Below are positions 1 through 9,870 of a stretch of 64,000 nucleotides of DNA, piece by piece (the first letter of the stretch is position 1; every line of letters begins with the position of its first letter). Source of the DNA: Phymatolithon calcareum (lineage: Eukaryota > Rhodophyta > Florideophyceae > Hapalidiales); contig OZ345373.1 in the NCBI GenBank assembly GCA_977006965.1, forward strand, positions 1,550,001 through 1,614,000, given 5' to 3'. The notes under the pieces were generated by a model. It did no database searches and was not told the origin of the DNA. It saw only the letters and a program-made list of their open reading frames with translations. The translations under genes and the position numbers were made by a program.

Positions 1-2133
1 GCAGGAGGATCTCCCACCACGCCAACCAAATCTAAAAATATTCGCCTCCTAGTTCCGGTAGCGTCGACGTCAAGGAAACCTTCCAAAATTCCCTCCCAAA
101 TGTCTTTCATGATGCGTTTAAGAACTGTGTCATTTTTCACACCTGGAGGTGTTATGATTATAATCCGAACTGCCTTTGGTGTTGCTCTGGCTTCCTCATG
201 CAAATTAAGGCAAATAAGATATACTCCGTCGCCCGATGCAGACTTTGCGGACTCCACTTCAAATCCATCCCAAAATATTAAAAAAACGGTAGACTCAATA
301 CCGTTCTCTGTTAGCAAGAACACCGGCACTACTTACGGGCATAAACCGATCGGGACCCCGTGGATTAAAATGTATTCCAAGCAGAACAACAGATTTTATG
401 TCCACAAATCTTCTCCCTGTTCCGTCAATGGAGCCTCATAAATCTTCCGCAGCGTTTTTTACTGTGGAGTACGCGCTTTCATCGCATCCGCCGGGGATCC
501 AAAGGACATGGCGCGAGCGTTCTTCCTGTTCGACCCAAAATCGATACACGACAATGAGCCGACTGTCCCGGTCGGTATTTGTCAGCAGAGTGTTATCGTT
601 TTTGCCTCTGTGTCCTTGAAATGGGCGACGTAGAACGACAGTGTCAAAAAGTTTCAAAAAAGGTTTAGTACAACTAGCCCGAGCGACTTCCATTAGCTTC
701 TAACTCTCGCGCATGGCAGACTGTCAGGCCCTGTTAGCCTCTCTCATCGCTGGTGTGCTGTTCCTCCAAGTTCTTGGCGCAAGCTTATTAGCACCATCAG
801 CATAGCAAAGGTCTTCAGTTTCTTCTTCAGGCAATCAGGGTATTTGAATGCTTACGTCATCACTCGGAGACGGATATTTCATCCAATTCAGGGTGCGAAC
901 AATCATTTTGTCTCTCGCAGCGACATCCTCGACCTCGTTTCCAACTTTTCGTTTGGAATGGTGAGCAGTCCAGAAGTGGAATCGCATCTCCAAGTAGATG
1001 ATCTCGTGCTTCTGACAACGTAGGCGGACCAAAAGCACGAATCTAGTTCCGTGCGGAAACGTCAGTTTCAGTGTATCATCCTTTTCTGCGAATTATCGCA
1101 GGGATCGCTCAGGTCCACATCGTTGGCCTGTGGACCATTCGACGCTTATACAGGAAGGAGCTCCGTAAAACTAGTCACGTGCGGCAACTAAGGGCCACAA
1201 GTCAATGTAATCATCGACGATGCACCGCGGGTATCGCACGTTGCGACTCTTGTCTTTTGCAGTCTCTAAGCTCGTAGCCAACATTACGTCGAAGATATGA
1301 GGGGTGCCGACGTCTGCTCTAGCATGCTCACTCGGAAGTATTATGCGGACTTTTGCCTGTGTTTCGCCTTCATCAGAGCGTAACCTACACCGTGCCTCAG
1401 CCATTCGAGTGTCCATAGGTACCACCGCGTCGACGCTATGCGCGGTCAGCAAACGGAACAAAACTGGCTTCACGGTTTTGAACAAGGTCGAGAAATGTGG
1501 CAAGGCTCCTCTTCTCTTGGCAATAATGTCACAATTGACTGTGTCAGTTCCTGATTCCAATTGTTGAACACAATTCATAGCAACACGTACATACTGATTC
1601 TGCAACTTGGTTTCCTTTCTGCTACCGGTCATCAATATCAATCCCCATATAGTGCTCCAGCTGGCCAGTACCATATCACATAGCTCCGAATTAGCTGAAG
1701 TGGGAACAACCATCATAACTGCTTCAGCAGCAGCATCCACTAATTCGCTGTTGGGTTCATCTCGGAACTTCTGTAGCTCGTCATCCATAAACATCGTTTC
1801 AGTCCATCTTCGCTGACGAGCAACTTCATCAGCATCTAATGCCAATGAGCGTACACTCTGATTTTCGTCAGCATCCACCGTGCCTCTCGCACGTGATAGA
1901 CGTCCTCTATTGTTCTCTCCGTCAACATCCGGATTGTCAACTTGATTCTGTGGTATTTGCCGCGCAATGTAGCTCACAGACTCCACCATACCATGACCCG
2001 GCAGCGCCTCCCCTGTACTTTCGTCGCACGGACGGACTTCAAAGCGAAATCGAGAATCACTCTTCTGGTTGCTCGTATTGCTTCTGAATCTATTTCGGCT
2101 CCGCTGGGGCCGGTTTCCCAGTGATATAGCCAC
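1..2133 (-). pseudogene. decayed transposase-like gene, left end outside window (CACTA/Tnp2-like?)
   Basis: A minus-strand frame opens at 2133 and stays in one register to 436, interrupted by stops at 1171-1173, near 835, between 835 and 693, and at 436. After an apparent frameshift near 330-345 a different frame is fully open from about 345 to the edge at 1. The first 320 residues are uninterrupted but unrecognised, hydrophilic and rich in Asp, Glu and Arg. The terminal open part contains FWDGFEV, a GVYLICLNL stretch, a Pro-Pro-Gly turn and VGDPPA. These recall the DG..., LNLP..R and GD.PA pattern of Tnp2/CACTA-type transposases in fungi and plants. The family is my inference from motif spacing, not a search. 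The gene is partial and inactive. It could be another large TE-encoded protein. Confidence 0.45.
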
Positions 2134-2464
2134 GCAAGCTTCTCCATTGGAAGATAAATTAGAGATTGTCTTAATGCTGAGAGAGAAGGAGACGGCGACT
2201 AGTCGCAGAAAAGAAAAGATTTTTGCGACTCAAGCCAGAATCCACGAGACCGAATTATCGAGAAAGAAGACGCTTGCTGGAGCATGGTCCCCGTATTTTT
2301 ACAGTTCCAAAATGCAAGAAGCAGACAATTTCGTACCCCGTATTGGTCTATATTGCGTGCATGCAGCCCAAATCCGTACACAATAATTCCTAGGTGGTGA
2401 TTGTAGCCGGACAGCCTCGGATGCTTTCCGCGACCGTGCAGTACATATTCATGCATGTACAGTA
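2134..2464. other. gap with no supported gene
   Basis: Between the two minus-strand transposase-like ORFs all frames are broken. It may be degraded coding sequence or an intron of the same relic. No splice sites could be assigned with confidence. Confidence 0.3.
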
Positions 2465-2863
2465 TCATCTGACAATCATGCACCTATTGTGCTCACAATT
2501 CCCATACAATAATTGGGAAGAAGGAATTACTTCAAACACGTACTGGTCTTTGAAAGAATTCCTTCTTTGGCAACGTTTACTCATACACATGCCTGGAATG
2601 CAAATCTGTAAGTTATCGTCAGACGTTTCTAATAGAAACGGCCAGAAACTCGAAAGATCAGGACATATATCCCTGACATCCACGCAGTGAAGCTCTGTTT
2701 CGAAACCGGCGATATGCAATACTGGCTTAACAGGAATTATGGGTCGCCGTCCTGGTTTCAAAGCTCTACCACACCTGCAATCCTCCTGTGGTACTTTTCC
2801 TAATTCTGTTGATATCACGCGTTGACACCCAGCGCGTGTAGCTTTAATCATGACACTTCCCAC
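2465..2863 (-). CDS. hypothetical Cys-containing ORF, 132 aa
   Basis: A minus-strand ORF just upstream of, and in a different frame from, the decayed transposase-like gene. It contains Cys-x-Cys-Gly (CRCGRAL) followed by a Pro-rich stretch and further Cys and His residues, compatible with a small zinc-binding fold. CxCG...L segments occur near the N-termini of large CACTA-like transposases, so it may be a detached 5' exon or frame of the neighbouring relic. It overlaps the start of the divergent plus-strand ORF by some 40 bp. I do not recognise it by sequence. Confidence 0.3.
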   Translation of the reverse strand: MGSVMIKATRAGCQRVISTELGKVPQEDCRCGRALKPGRRPIIPVKPVLHIAGFETELHCVDVRDICPDLSSFWPFLLETSDDNLQICIPGMCMSKRCQRRNSFKDQYVFEVIPSSQLLYGNCEHNRCMIVR

Positions 2864-2926
2864 ACAAACCGCTCTGCAGTTCCCACACGGCCTGTATCCG
2901 CGCCTTCCAATTCCCTACGGACGCCA

Positions 2927-3688
2927 ATGACAGAGATACAGCATCGATCTGAGGCTCCACACCCTCAGCCACCGCCAATTCCTGGTGCAGAAAGAACACC
3001 AATGCCGTTCGAAGCACAGATGCCTAAAGATTTTCCCGCGCATAGCGTTCCAAAATCATATACACTCGTCTCAGAAGTTGCGGCCCTGCAAGCTTCTCAT
3101 GTTTTTCTGTCTGTCGGACTGAACGAGCTGAAAAGCGAGTTGATGGCCTCTCGAGACCGCTCGGTGAGGGATTTACCACCAGGAATTAGAGAAAAGCAGT
3201 ATTTTGACCTAAAATCTCGTGAAAGAACGTTGATGTTCGCAAGAAACAACGCGGCAATGCTGCTAAAGTCTTACGGTACTAAGATCTCTGGGAGCTATCG
3301 AAGTGTGCGCGCATCTAACGTCGTCTGTCAAGTCCTTCCCCGGTCTAAGCGATCCGATTTTACACTGCAAAAATTCCAAGTCGTTCCCAATTATTGCCTG
3401 GACAACCCCGCGATCTCGTGCTCAGTGTACCCCAGATATTACTTCGTCCGATTTCAGCCAAATGCCAGAGCATCCCGCTTTGAGATTTTTTTCGACACTT
3501 CTGTCGCCTGCTGTGAGGCCCTCAAGATTTCGGTCTACGACCGGGAGGCTGCCGTGCTGCGATTTAAAAAGAAGCGTGGTTCAAAAACGCCCACAGCTCA
3601 GGTCCTGGGGCAGGGGTCGTCAGCGAGATGGCGTGAGAGAAGAAAGGGCGCCGTATCTTACTTAGGCGTAGCATTTCCCCTGCATTGA
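2927..3688 (+). CDS. hypothetical protein, Pro-rich N-terminus, 253 aa
   Basis: The longest plus-strand ORF in the first 30 kb apart from the kinase gene. The open frame extends back to 2822, but the first ATG is at 2927. The N-terminal 40 residues are rich in Pro and His (PHPQPPPIPG). A short leucine- and alanine-rich stretch follows (VAALQASHVFLSVGLNELKSEL) that could form an amphipathic helix, and the C-terminus is very basic. A second open plus frame overlaps the 3' half (3303-3665), so the true frame downstream of about 3300 is uncertain. No family recognised. It is divergently oriented from the minus-strand transposase-like ORFs and could be a second protein of the same element. Confidence 0.35.
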   Translation: MTEIQHRSEAPHPQPPPIPGAERTPMPFEAQMPKDFPAHSVPKSYTLVSEVAALQASHVFLSVGLNELKSELMASRDRSVRDLPPGIREKQYFDLKSRERTLMFARNNAAMLLKSYGTKISGSYRSVRASNVVCQVLPRSKRSDFTLQKFQVVPNYCLDNPAISCSVYPRYYFVRFQPNARASRFEIFFDTSVACCEALKISVYDREAAVLRFKKKRGSKTPTAQVLGQGSSARWRERRKGAVSYLGVAFPLH

Positions 3689-4081
3689 TGCAAGAATCAG
3701 TACCAGCTCCAGACTAGCACGGACTGGAGCGAAGGGTCCTGTGAACATGAATTTCAATTCCAGTGTGAAGGCTGGCATAAAATCAAAGAAATAATTCAAC
3801 ATGCTGTGCATCAGCGTACGATCGGATGCGATCGAGTATCCGATCTCGATACAGTTCCTTCGAAAAAGCCATATTTCGCTTTTGTATGGGAGCGTGTTGC
3901 ACGAATTTTTCCGAACATTAGCGACATCTACCCCGAACACGTCCCTGGAACTCTGCGCCCTTTTCTGCCCGCTGTTGTTGCGCGCAGTACCATTCTCACC
4001 AGCTCTACGGATTCGATTTTCAAAAGTAGACTTAACAGGATACCCCTTATTCAACATCTTGTGCCACCTCCCACACGACAA
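3662..4081 (-). CDS. hypothetical ORF, 139 aa
   Basis: A minus-strand ORF convergent with, and overlapping by 27 bp, the plus ORF ending at 3688. Basic N-terminal half, hydrophobic C-terminal half (AFTLELKFMFTGPF, LELVLILAS) that might span a membrane. Two long plus-strand frames overlap it completely, so chance openness cannot be excluded. No family recognised. Confidence 0.25.
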   Translation of the reverse strand: MSCGRWHKMLNKGYPVKSTFENRIRRAGENGTARNNSGQKRAQSSRDVFGVDVANVRKNSCNTLPYKSEIWLFRRNCIEIGYSIASDRTLMHSMLNYFFDFMPAFTLELKFMFTGPFAPVRASLELVLILASMQGKCYA

Positions 4082-4939
4082 TTTTCAAATTCATACTCAC
4101 CAGAATAAAGTTCTTAAAGTCTAATTACCCTATTCTTCTTACTTCCGCCAATACTATAGTGTTGCTATTGCTCACTGTACGAAAAACCATGTGTTCCTCC
4201 GCTCCACAGTCCGCTTGGGACTCTTCTACATTACTGCAATTCGCTTTCTCCGTAAATGTGGATGAAAAACCTCGCGAGAACTTCTACAGCGAATGCGGCG
4301 ACGTCTAATTTCAAATAGACACAGCCATTCCAAAGCAGTCTTCCCAGAATGTGCGCGCATGGTGATTTTGAAACGTCTGTCCAACAGGCCGTGGGTGGGT
4401 CTGGCTTCCATTTGTCCACCCATCAGCGCAGGCACTCGTCGGTTTAGTCATGAAGAAGTCCCGAATTTGTTTTACACCTCTTCTTTGCGCTGTTCGTAGA
4501 ATTTGACGCGTGCGCATTAGCCTCTGTCGAAGGGATCCATGCGAGAGCTTTCCGGGTTAAGAGGGGAGAGAATGTGTCAATGCTCGAGCGACCCTTGATA
4601 TCGTCAACTTTCACCTCTTGAACAGTGCTGTTCACTTTTTTTGAACTGGAAAATGCTCTGTATTGTCCACAGCACTGTGCAGGACTTTTCACTGAAGTTG
4701 CTTTGGAGTGCACGGCTGCACCGACCACTCAGCGCGGGTCTTTTTCTAGAAGCATAGCAGATGTCTTTTTTCTGAGTTATCAGCAGATTTTCGTTCCTAC
4801 CGGCGAACGACGTGGTTTTAAGGTAGAAAAATGGGTACTGCCCACCAAGAAAAAAACGTCGCCTTTCCGAATCTGGCCCTCAAAATCTGTTACACATTCT
4901 TTTTAAAAAGTTTTTCGAGCTTTTAAATCCACTCTCAAT
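4082..4939. other. intergenic, nothing recognised
   Basis: Only short overlapping ORFs on both strands, none with recognisable motifs. It lies immediately 3' of LINE-B and may include its target DNA. I looked for the missing 3' tail of LINE-A here and did not find it. Confidence 0.4.
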
Positions 4940-4947
4940 TGAGGGGG

Positions 4948-5028
4948 GGAAATCGTAGGTTTTTATTTTAGAAGCCCTCAACGCCGGGCGGAAATTGTAA
5001 GTTTTTATTTCAGAAGCCCTCAACGCCA
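4948..5028 (-). repeat. tandem 42-bp unit, two copies, at the 3' end of LINE-B
   Basis: Two adjacent copies (4948-4989 and 4990-5028) differ at only a few positions. On the element strand each contains GTTGAGGGCTTCT, then AAATAAAAAC and TTTCC. A related, more diverged single unit ends the LINE copy near 18,830-18,868. This places the repeat at the 3' terminus of the family, where the RT probably recognises its RNA. Confidence 0.7.
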
Positions 5029-5248
5029 GAGTCGCCGACACCAGAGAAGATTCCCATGTGCTACTCTCGCATTGTCTAGAAATATCGCATCACACTATCA
5101 TTTCTTCCGTCATTATTTTCTCTAATTCTAATAGTCTGTCCATCGCCTGCATTGTCTCGCCCTCACTCTCTCCGTTGAGTTCCGGTCGTGTGAGATTGCT
5201 CTGCAGGGTCTTAAGGCTATTCTCAGCAACCTCGCCGAATTGTTCCAC

Positions 5249-8095
5249 TTAGGAAGAGGGTTTCCGTGGAGGGAAGCGTCCGACGTACCATTTCACTGCC
5301 AACATTCTGTGCTTTCGCGATTTGATTAACACAGTCGGGGTGGCGCGCTTATTCCTGTCCACCGGGATTTTTCGTTTCAATCCTTCTTCTGATCGGCCCC
5401 AGGCTTCGCTAAGACGCAGTTTCTCTTCCTTGGGCGTCACCTTCTCTTGTTCCGCCCGGTCGATCTGCTCGCTGAACAGATCGTGATGTTTCATGTAGGA
5501 AATATCCCTTTCTGCGTAGCGAAGGTCTTCGGCTTTGCCTTCCTAGTTTGGCTTTTTCTCGATTTCAAGTTTTTCCTTCAGTAGTCGCGCAGCAAAATGT
5601 TCGCCCAGCTGTGTCCTTCTGATTTCCGGGGGTGTGATTTTGCAGAGAGACCTCATTCGGTTTGGAAGACGGAGTGCAAAGCGTCCTAGTATGACGGAGT
5701 AGAACAAACCTTCGGCCTGTTTGATTTGAACTTGGACAGATCTCGTCCACGGGGTGAGGTGCAAGGCGTACTCCCATCGACATTGCACGAGGGTCTTGTA
5801 GATCGTTATGTTCTTCATTGTGTGTAGTCCCTTGGCATTCATTCCAATATCTCGAAGACCCAGGATAATTCCCTTCGCTTTTGAGATTCGTTTCAACGTG
5901 GCGTGTTCGGTGACACCCTTGTTGTCAACGGTCGTACCTAAGTATTCCAGCCGTCTTGTTTCATGGAGTTCGGCCCTTGCCAGGTGGAGTTTTCGCTTGA
6001 ATAAACCGGGGTAGATGAGGACTTCGCTTTCTCTCTTCTACGTGTTCCACGTCATACCGTTCTCCCTGGCCCATCTTGTCGCTGTATCGAGGAGCCATTC
6101 CATTCCGTCGGAGTTTATCGCTTGCAGTTGGACGTCATCGGCAAACAGGATCACGGGGTACTTTGACATATGCCGAGGTGCCTTCTGGATCATCTCGGAA
6201 ATTGTGTCCATGAACATGTTATAGAGGTACGGGCTTAGCGGGGAGCCCTGGGGAGCTCCGCGGTCGATCAGAAGCCATGTCTTCTCTTTGTCGCCCGCGG
6301 TACAGACCTATGACTGTTTCAGGAGGTATTTGATCATCTCGGCGATATCCGGGGGTAGACATTGCTGGACTCGGCGCATAACTATGCTGCGCGGGACTCG
6401 GTCGTAAGCAGACGATAGGTCCAGGACAGCGACGAAGCGGTGACCTCTCCTCATTGTGCCAGTTGACCTCAGGATCGCAAGTTCAGTACCCTTATTCTTC
6501 TGGAACCCCAATTGGAATCGGTGGAATTTGTACCGTTGACGTAAAGCAGAGTCCATCGCCGCATCTATGATTTTCCTGACTTGGCTTAATAGCGAAATTG
6601 GTCTGTAGTTTCCTGAAACGTGCGCCGGTCCTTTTTTGTGAATAGGGATTAGCGTTGCTCGGCGCCATGCGGTCGGCATACATTGTAGTCTATCGCATAC
6701 CTGCCATAGGCATTCAAGCAGTTTGCCGCTCATAGTCGGGATTGCTTGTAGCATTTTGACTCCGATCTTGTCCAGTCCTAGTGCCTTTCCACGGGGAGCA
6801 CGAATTAGCGCCTCTTTGATTCCTTCGAGGATGGCTTTGGATACCGCGAACCGGTGCAGGTTGGGCTTCCAGGCTGTATCGGCTCTGCAGACATTTGCTA
6901 TGTGGGCTGTGAGCAAACATGGGTGGACTGGAGCCCCCAGCGCGCGATTTATGCCTCCTCTCCTGCTCTTGCGTTTCAGTATTCTGGTGAGCTTGGTCGT
7001 GGCTTTGCGCGGGGATTGGACGTCTAGGTCTTCCACGAACGTGTCGTACTGAGATTTCTTCGCTTTTCGGACTGCGGCCCGCATTTCGTTCCGGCATTTG
7101 AGGTAAGTTGACATGTCATCTGGGTTCTTGGTTCGCATCGCCTTTCGGTATAGTTTGGTTCGCTCTTTTGCCTTGTTGTCCAGCGCTCGCGTCCAGAAAG
7201 ACTTGTATCTTGGAGGACGTCTCCGCATGTTTCTCCAAGGTTTTGTTATCAGGCGTCGGAACTGTCCGTACCACTTGTCAAGTTCTTCTTGATTTTTGCA
7301 GGATTTCAGCTTGTCCATCATCTCTAGTCCCCAGCCCGCCATTGCTTCGGAAGCATTCTTGGCCCGCTCTGCGCTGTTTCTCGCTGTTGCCGATACGAAG
7401 GACTCGACGAATGCGGGGGCTAGTTTTTTGGGCTGTACCCTCGTGGCGATTGGGATGTGTCTAGCTCTTATTCCGTCTCACATCCCATTTGGCGTTTCGA
7501 CTCTTGACGCATCCATAGACTTTGTCAAGGACATGTCAATATGGCTATTTCTTACGGGGGATCGGAAAGTGGTTCCCGTTGCTGTACGTATTCGCCAGTT
7601 GCCGGTTGCCGCCCATTGGACCAGGCGTCGTCCTCTGGTTTTCGATTTGGAGTCCCAATGTTGATGGCGCGCGTTCAAGTCTCCCATAAGGATGGAATTC
7701 CCTCTGCAGTTCGTATGAACTATATCGAGGCATTGTTTAGTTTCGGCTTTTGTTGCGAGAGGGGAGATGTAGGCCGCCGCTACATTAATTCCTGCAGTTA
7801 CTGTGATAAGCAGCTGAACGGTGGGCGTGGCGTGTCGGTACGTGACTTTGGAAGCAATTCGTCTTCTCGTGATTAGAGCGACACCACCTCTCGGTTTGGA
7901 CCGAGGGGGGCACGGGCGAGCCGCGGAGAATTGTTGGTAAGGTACCTTGAGGAATTGGTCTTCTTTCTGCCAGGTCTCGGTTATTCCGAGTATGTCTACT
8001 GCATGCTCTTGGAGCAATTGTTCAACCATGCGCGGTAGTTCCGGTGAACCACCGACGTTGAACGTACAAATCTTTAGATCCGTGTTCTGGGTCAT
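5249..8095 (-). pseudogene. LINE-B ORF2: endonuclease-reverse transcriptase, 948 codons with four internal stops
   Basis: The ATG at 8095-8093 overlaps the stop of the upstream ORF (ATGA). The same frame then runs 2,847 nt without a frameshift but holds four stops: TGA 7480-7478, TAG 6310-6308, TAG 6040-6038 and TAG 5545-5543. The first 200 residues are an exonuclease-endonuclease-phosphatase fold: ITETW, MGDLNARHQHWDS (the GDxNxxH motif) and a terminal SHID-like NSHIDMSL. The RT follows, with GNYRPISLLS, the LDLSSAYDRVPR block (motif A), RGAPQGSPLSP (motif B) and FADDV (motif C). After it come the LTPW and RR..LGEHFAARLL blocks common at LINE C-termini. ORF2 nicks DNA and primes reverse transcription there. 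Catalytic motifs are intact and only the stops inactivate it. Confidence 0.85.
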
Positions 8096-8532
8096 TGCGT
8101 AGCACAAGAGGACGGTTTTTTTTGCGATGCCGTCATAGGTGTTTTAGTGTTTTCGCTTCCGGGAGATTCTGCATCTTGGGCTGCAACGTCCGGAGCGGCA
8201 TGTGCGTCCTCTTCTTTATAGTCTTTGTCTCCCGCCATTCGGTCGTTGCTTGGGACCTCGGCTGATTGAGGATTCCGAGCTAGGTCTTCCTCTATGTCAT
8301 CGCCTTGTTCACTTGGTCCTTCGTATGGGGAGAGATCGTGATCATCATAGTTCTGGTTTTCGTCGCAGGTTCTTACGCTTTCAGTTTCCATTATCGTTAG
8401 CGCTTCGTCCGCTAGTTTGAAATTCTCTCGGTACCACTTCCGTGTGTGGAAGTCGGCTGTTCCTGCGGCACAGGTTCGAATTGTCGAGCGGATGGCGCGT
8501 AAATTGCTTTTTGTGCGTTCCTTGCCAAGCAC
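8092..8532 (-). CDS. acidic ORF upstream of LINE-B ORF2 (possible ORF1 3' part)
   Basis: 146 codons ending in TGA at 8094-8092; the last bases overlap the ATG of ORF2 as ATGA, a layout used for termination-reinitiation in some LINEs. The first 45 residues are basic, with WYRENFKLADEAL. The remainder is a disordered, Asp/Glu/Ser-rich tail. No zinc knuckle or RRM, the usual ORF1 signatures, is visible. The only start codons at the 5' end are non-ATG and the frame closes at 8565-8563, so the 5' part is probably missing. Alternatively its first 45 residues are the frameshifted RT tail of LINE-A, which meets it at this point. I cannot decide between the two. Confidence 0.45.
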   Translation of the reverse strand: MLGKERTKSNLRAIRSTIRTCAAGTADFHTRKWYRENFKLADEALTIMETESVRTCDENQNYDDHDLSPYEGPSEQGDDIEEDLARNPQSAEVPSNDRMAGDKDYKEEDAHAAPDVAAQDAESPGSENTKTPMTASQKKPSSCATQ

Positions 8533-8534
8533 GT

Positions 8535-9150
8535 TTCTCGGTGACGTTTTCTGTCCACGGTGTTAAGTGCATAACGTATTCCCAACGTGGCTGGAATAAT
8601 GCCTTGTATACCTGGATGCACTTATGTATGCCAATTCCCTTCTTGAATACCCCTAGCGCACGGAGCTCGTACAGAGCCGTCTTTGCCTTCTTGAAGCGTT
8701 GCAACATCAGTGTATCTGTAACCCCTCCGGTCCTAGCTGGCATGTCACGCTCGGTGTCTCATCTGATTCAAGTATCTCGCTTTTTCCTCGATTCGTGTTC
8801 CACGTCATCCCGCGTTCTTGGGCCCATTGAGTCGCTTTGTCTAGCAATCCCTGCAGAGCGGAAGGTGATATTGCTAGAGGAATTACGTCGTCGGCGAAGT
8901 GGATTGAAGGGACGTCGACCCAATCTCTGGGCACTTCTCCCATACGTTCCGGGAACTCATCCATGAACACGTTGTAATAGACTTGGACTGTGAGGCGACA
9001 CCTGTGGTACTCCTCTGTCCACTAGAGACCAGTTCTTATCAGTATCTCCGATAGTTGACTCCCAGGACGGTGCCAGGTATGCTTCTGTCATGGCGCATAG
9101 CTGTGGTGGCAGTACCTGTCTCATTCTGGTCATCAAATGTTTTCTTGGGA
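8535..9150 (-). pseudogene. LINE-A: 5'-truncated reverse transcriptase relic
   Basis: A second, related LINE on the same strand. Reading leftward from 9150: VPRKHLMTRMRQVLPP (equivalent to the sequence after motif A in LINE-B), then VDRGVPQVSP (motif B, with G to V and other changes). A frameshift near 8970 leads into FADDV (motif C) and GMTWNT, and a further frame change leads into LQRFKKAK and LHLTPWTENV-like residues. It begins abruptly at about 9150 against the R1 repeat, which is 5' truncation as expected for LINEs. Its 3' end is not visible: at about 8535 it passes directly into the acidic ORF preceding LINE-B ORF2. At least two frameshifts; inactive. Confidence 0.75.
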
Positions 9151-9154
9151 CGAT

Positions 9155-9870
9155 ACATGCCCATAATGCCAGAATGGTGATGCACTTGGACGAGACGTGA
9201 AAGTGGTAGTAAAACGGGGTAACGATAGGATAGAAGAGAAAAAATTTAGGCCCTCGAATCGCTGCTAGCCCCATTAAGGGAAAAGTCAAAAAGAAAGAAT
9301 GAATAATGTGAAGCGCGAGGTCTCCCATATCCTAATGTGATATCACATGGACAATGTGGTTCTTTTATGCAGCCCTGCGTAGACCTGATTGTCGATCTAA
9401 AAGACCGGTTCGAACGTACAACCTTATGGTTAACAGACATGTGATCTACTAATTAAACTCCATGAAACTGAGGACGCGATTATGATTCTGGACTCTACCT
9501 TTTAATTTAGTAGTGGCCAACTCTACAATGACGCCACAAAGGAACGCACGTATTCTGGAAGATCCCATCTGGCACACAGTACACATAGAATTTTCGTGCA
9601 ATTGCACGTTTTGGGTCCCGCATTAACCGTTTCCGAACATCATTCCGGCCGTCGTCATCAATCGTTGGTAGTCCAATCTTGCGTCTCCTGTGTTGTCGGC
9701 TGTCTCCTTAATCACACTATGTTTCCGTACTCGCCCCTTTCTACTTTGTTTCAGATATTTTAGCCACTTGCTCATGAAATATTCGAGATAAGTGGTTCAG
9801 GATTTTCAGTTGGGAAGTTCTTAATAGATAGCTTACAGCAAGTGGATCGGTCTGTGGTCGAATTCATCTC
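9155..9870 (+). repeat. dispersed repeat R1, copy 1 (partial)
   Basis: About 700 bp closely matching 30,825-31,475 (copy at 29.7-31.5 kb), with shared landmarks GCCAGAATGGTGATG, AAAAAGAAAGAATGAATAA and CGTCGTCATCAATCG. Partial matches occur at 26.0-26.3 kb and, inverted, at 22,736-22,832. This copy lacks the DUF7770-like gene portion and carries an extra 79 bp, the tRNA-like insertion. Its left edge coincides with the truncated 5' end of LINE-A. Confidence 0.8.
9395..9467 (-). other. tRNA-Asn(GTT)-like sequence inserted in R1 (tRNA retropseudogene)
   Basis: On the minus strand, counting from 9467, a tRNA layout fits canonical numbering. A14 and G19 fall in a D-loop, T33-GTT-A37 forms the anticodon loop with the Asn anticodon at 34-36, and TTC at 54-56 with A58 and C60 forms the T-loop. 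Positions 74-76 read CGA where CCA would be expected. Stems are only partly paired: acceptor about 4 of 7, T-stem 3 of 5. It is therefore a degraded tRNA-derived sequence rather than a working tRNA. CTGA occurs on both sides (9385-9388 and 9468-9471), and two paralogous R1 copies lack the insert. Confidence 0.65.

Larger units (their letters stand above)
4940..8532 (-). mobile_element. LINE-B, non-LTR retrotransposon (EN-RT type)
   Basis: A non-LTR retrotransposon reading right to left. It has an acidic upstream ORF (8532-8092), then an endonuclease-reverse transcriptase ORF2 (8095-5249), then a 3' UTR ending in two tandem copies of a 42-bp unit. The order endonuclease, linker, RT, C-terminal region is that of APE-type LINEs. 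No poly(A) tail is visible at the 3' end; the tandem units seem to take its place. A diverged 5'-truncated copy of the same family lies at 17.7-18.9 kb on the other strand and shares the ORF2 3' half and the 3' UTR. The 5' end is undefined because the sequence of another LINE abuts at about 8535. Confidence 0.85.

Noticed and set aside
5249-8095. In-frame stops in LINE, transposase and gag as evidence of a reassigned stop codon
   Set aside because: All three stop codons occur as interruptions in different elements, many relics also have frameshifts, and the intact kinase gene ends normally in TAA. Decay is the simpler explanation.
9395-9467. A functional tRNA-Asn gene
   Set aside because: Acceptor, T and anticodon stems each have mismatches, and no terminator run of T follows on the minus strand.
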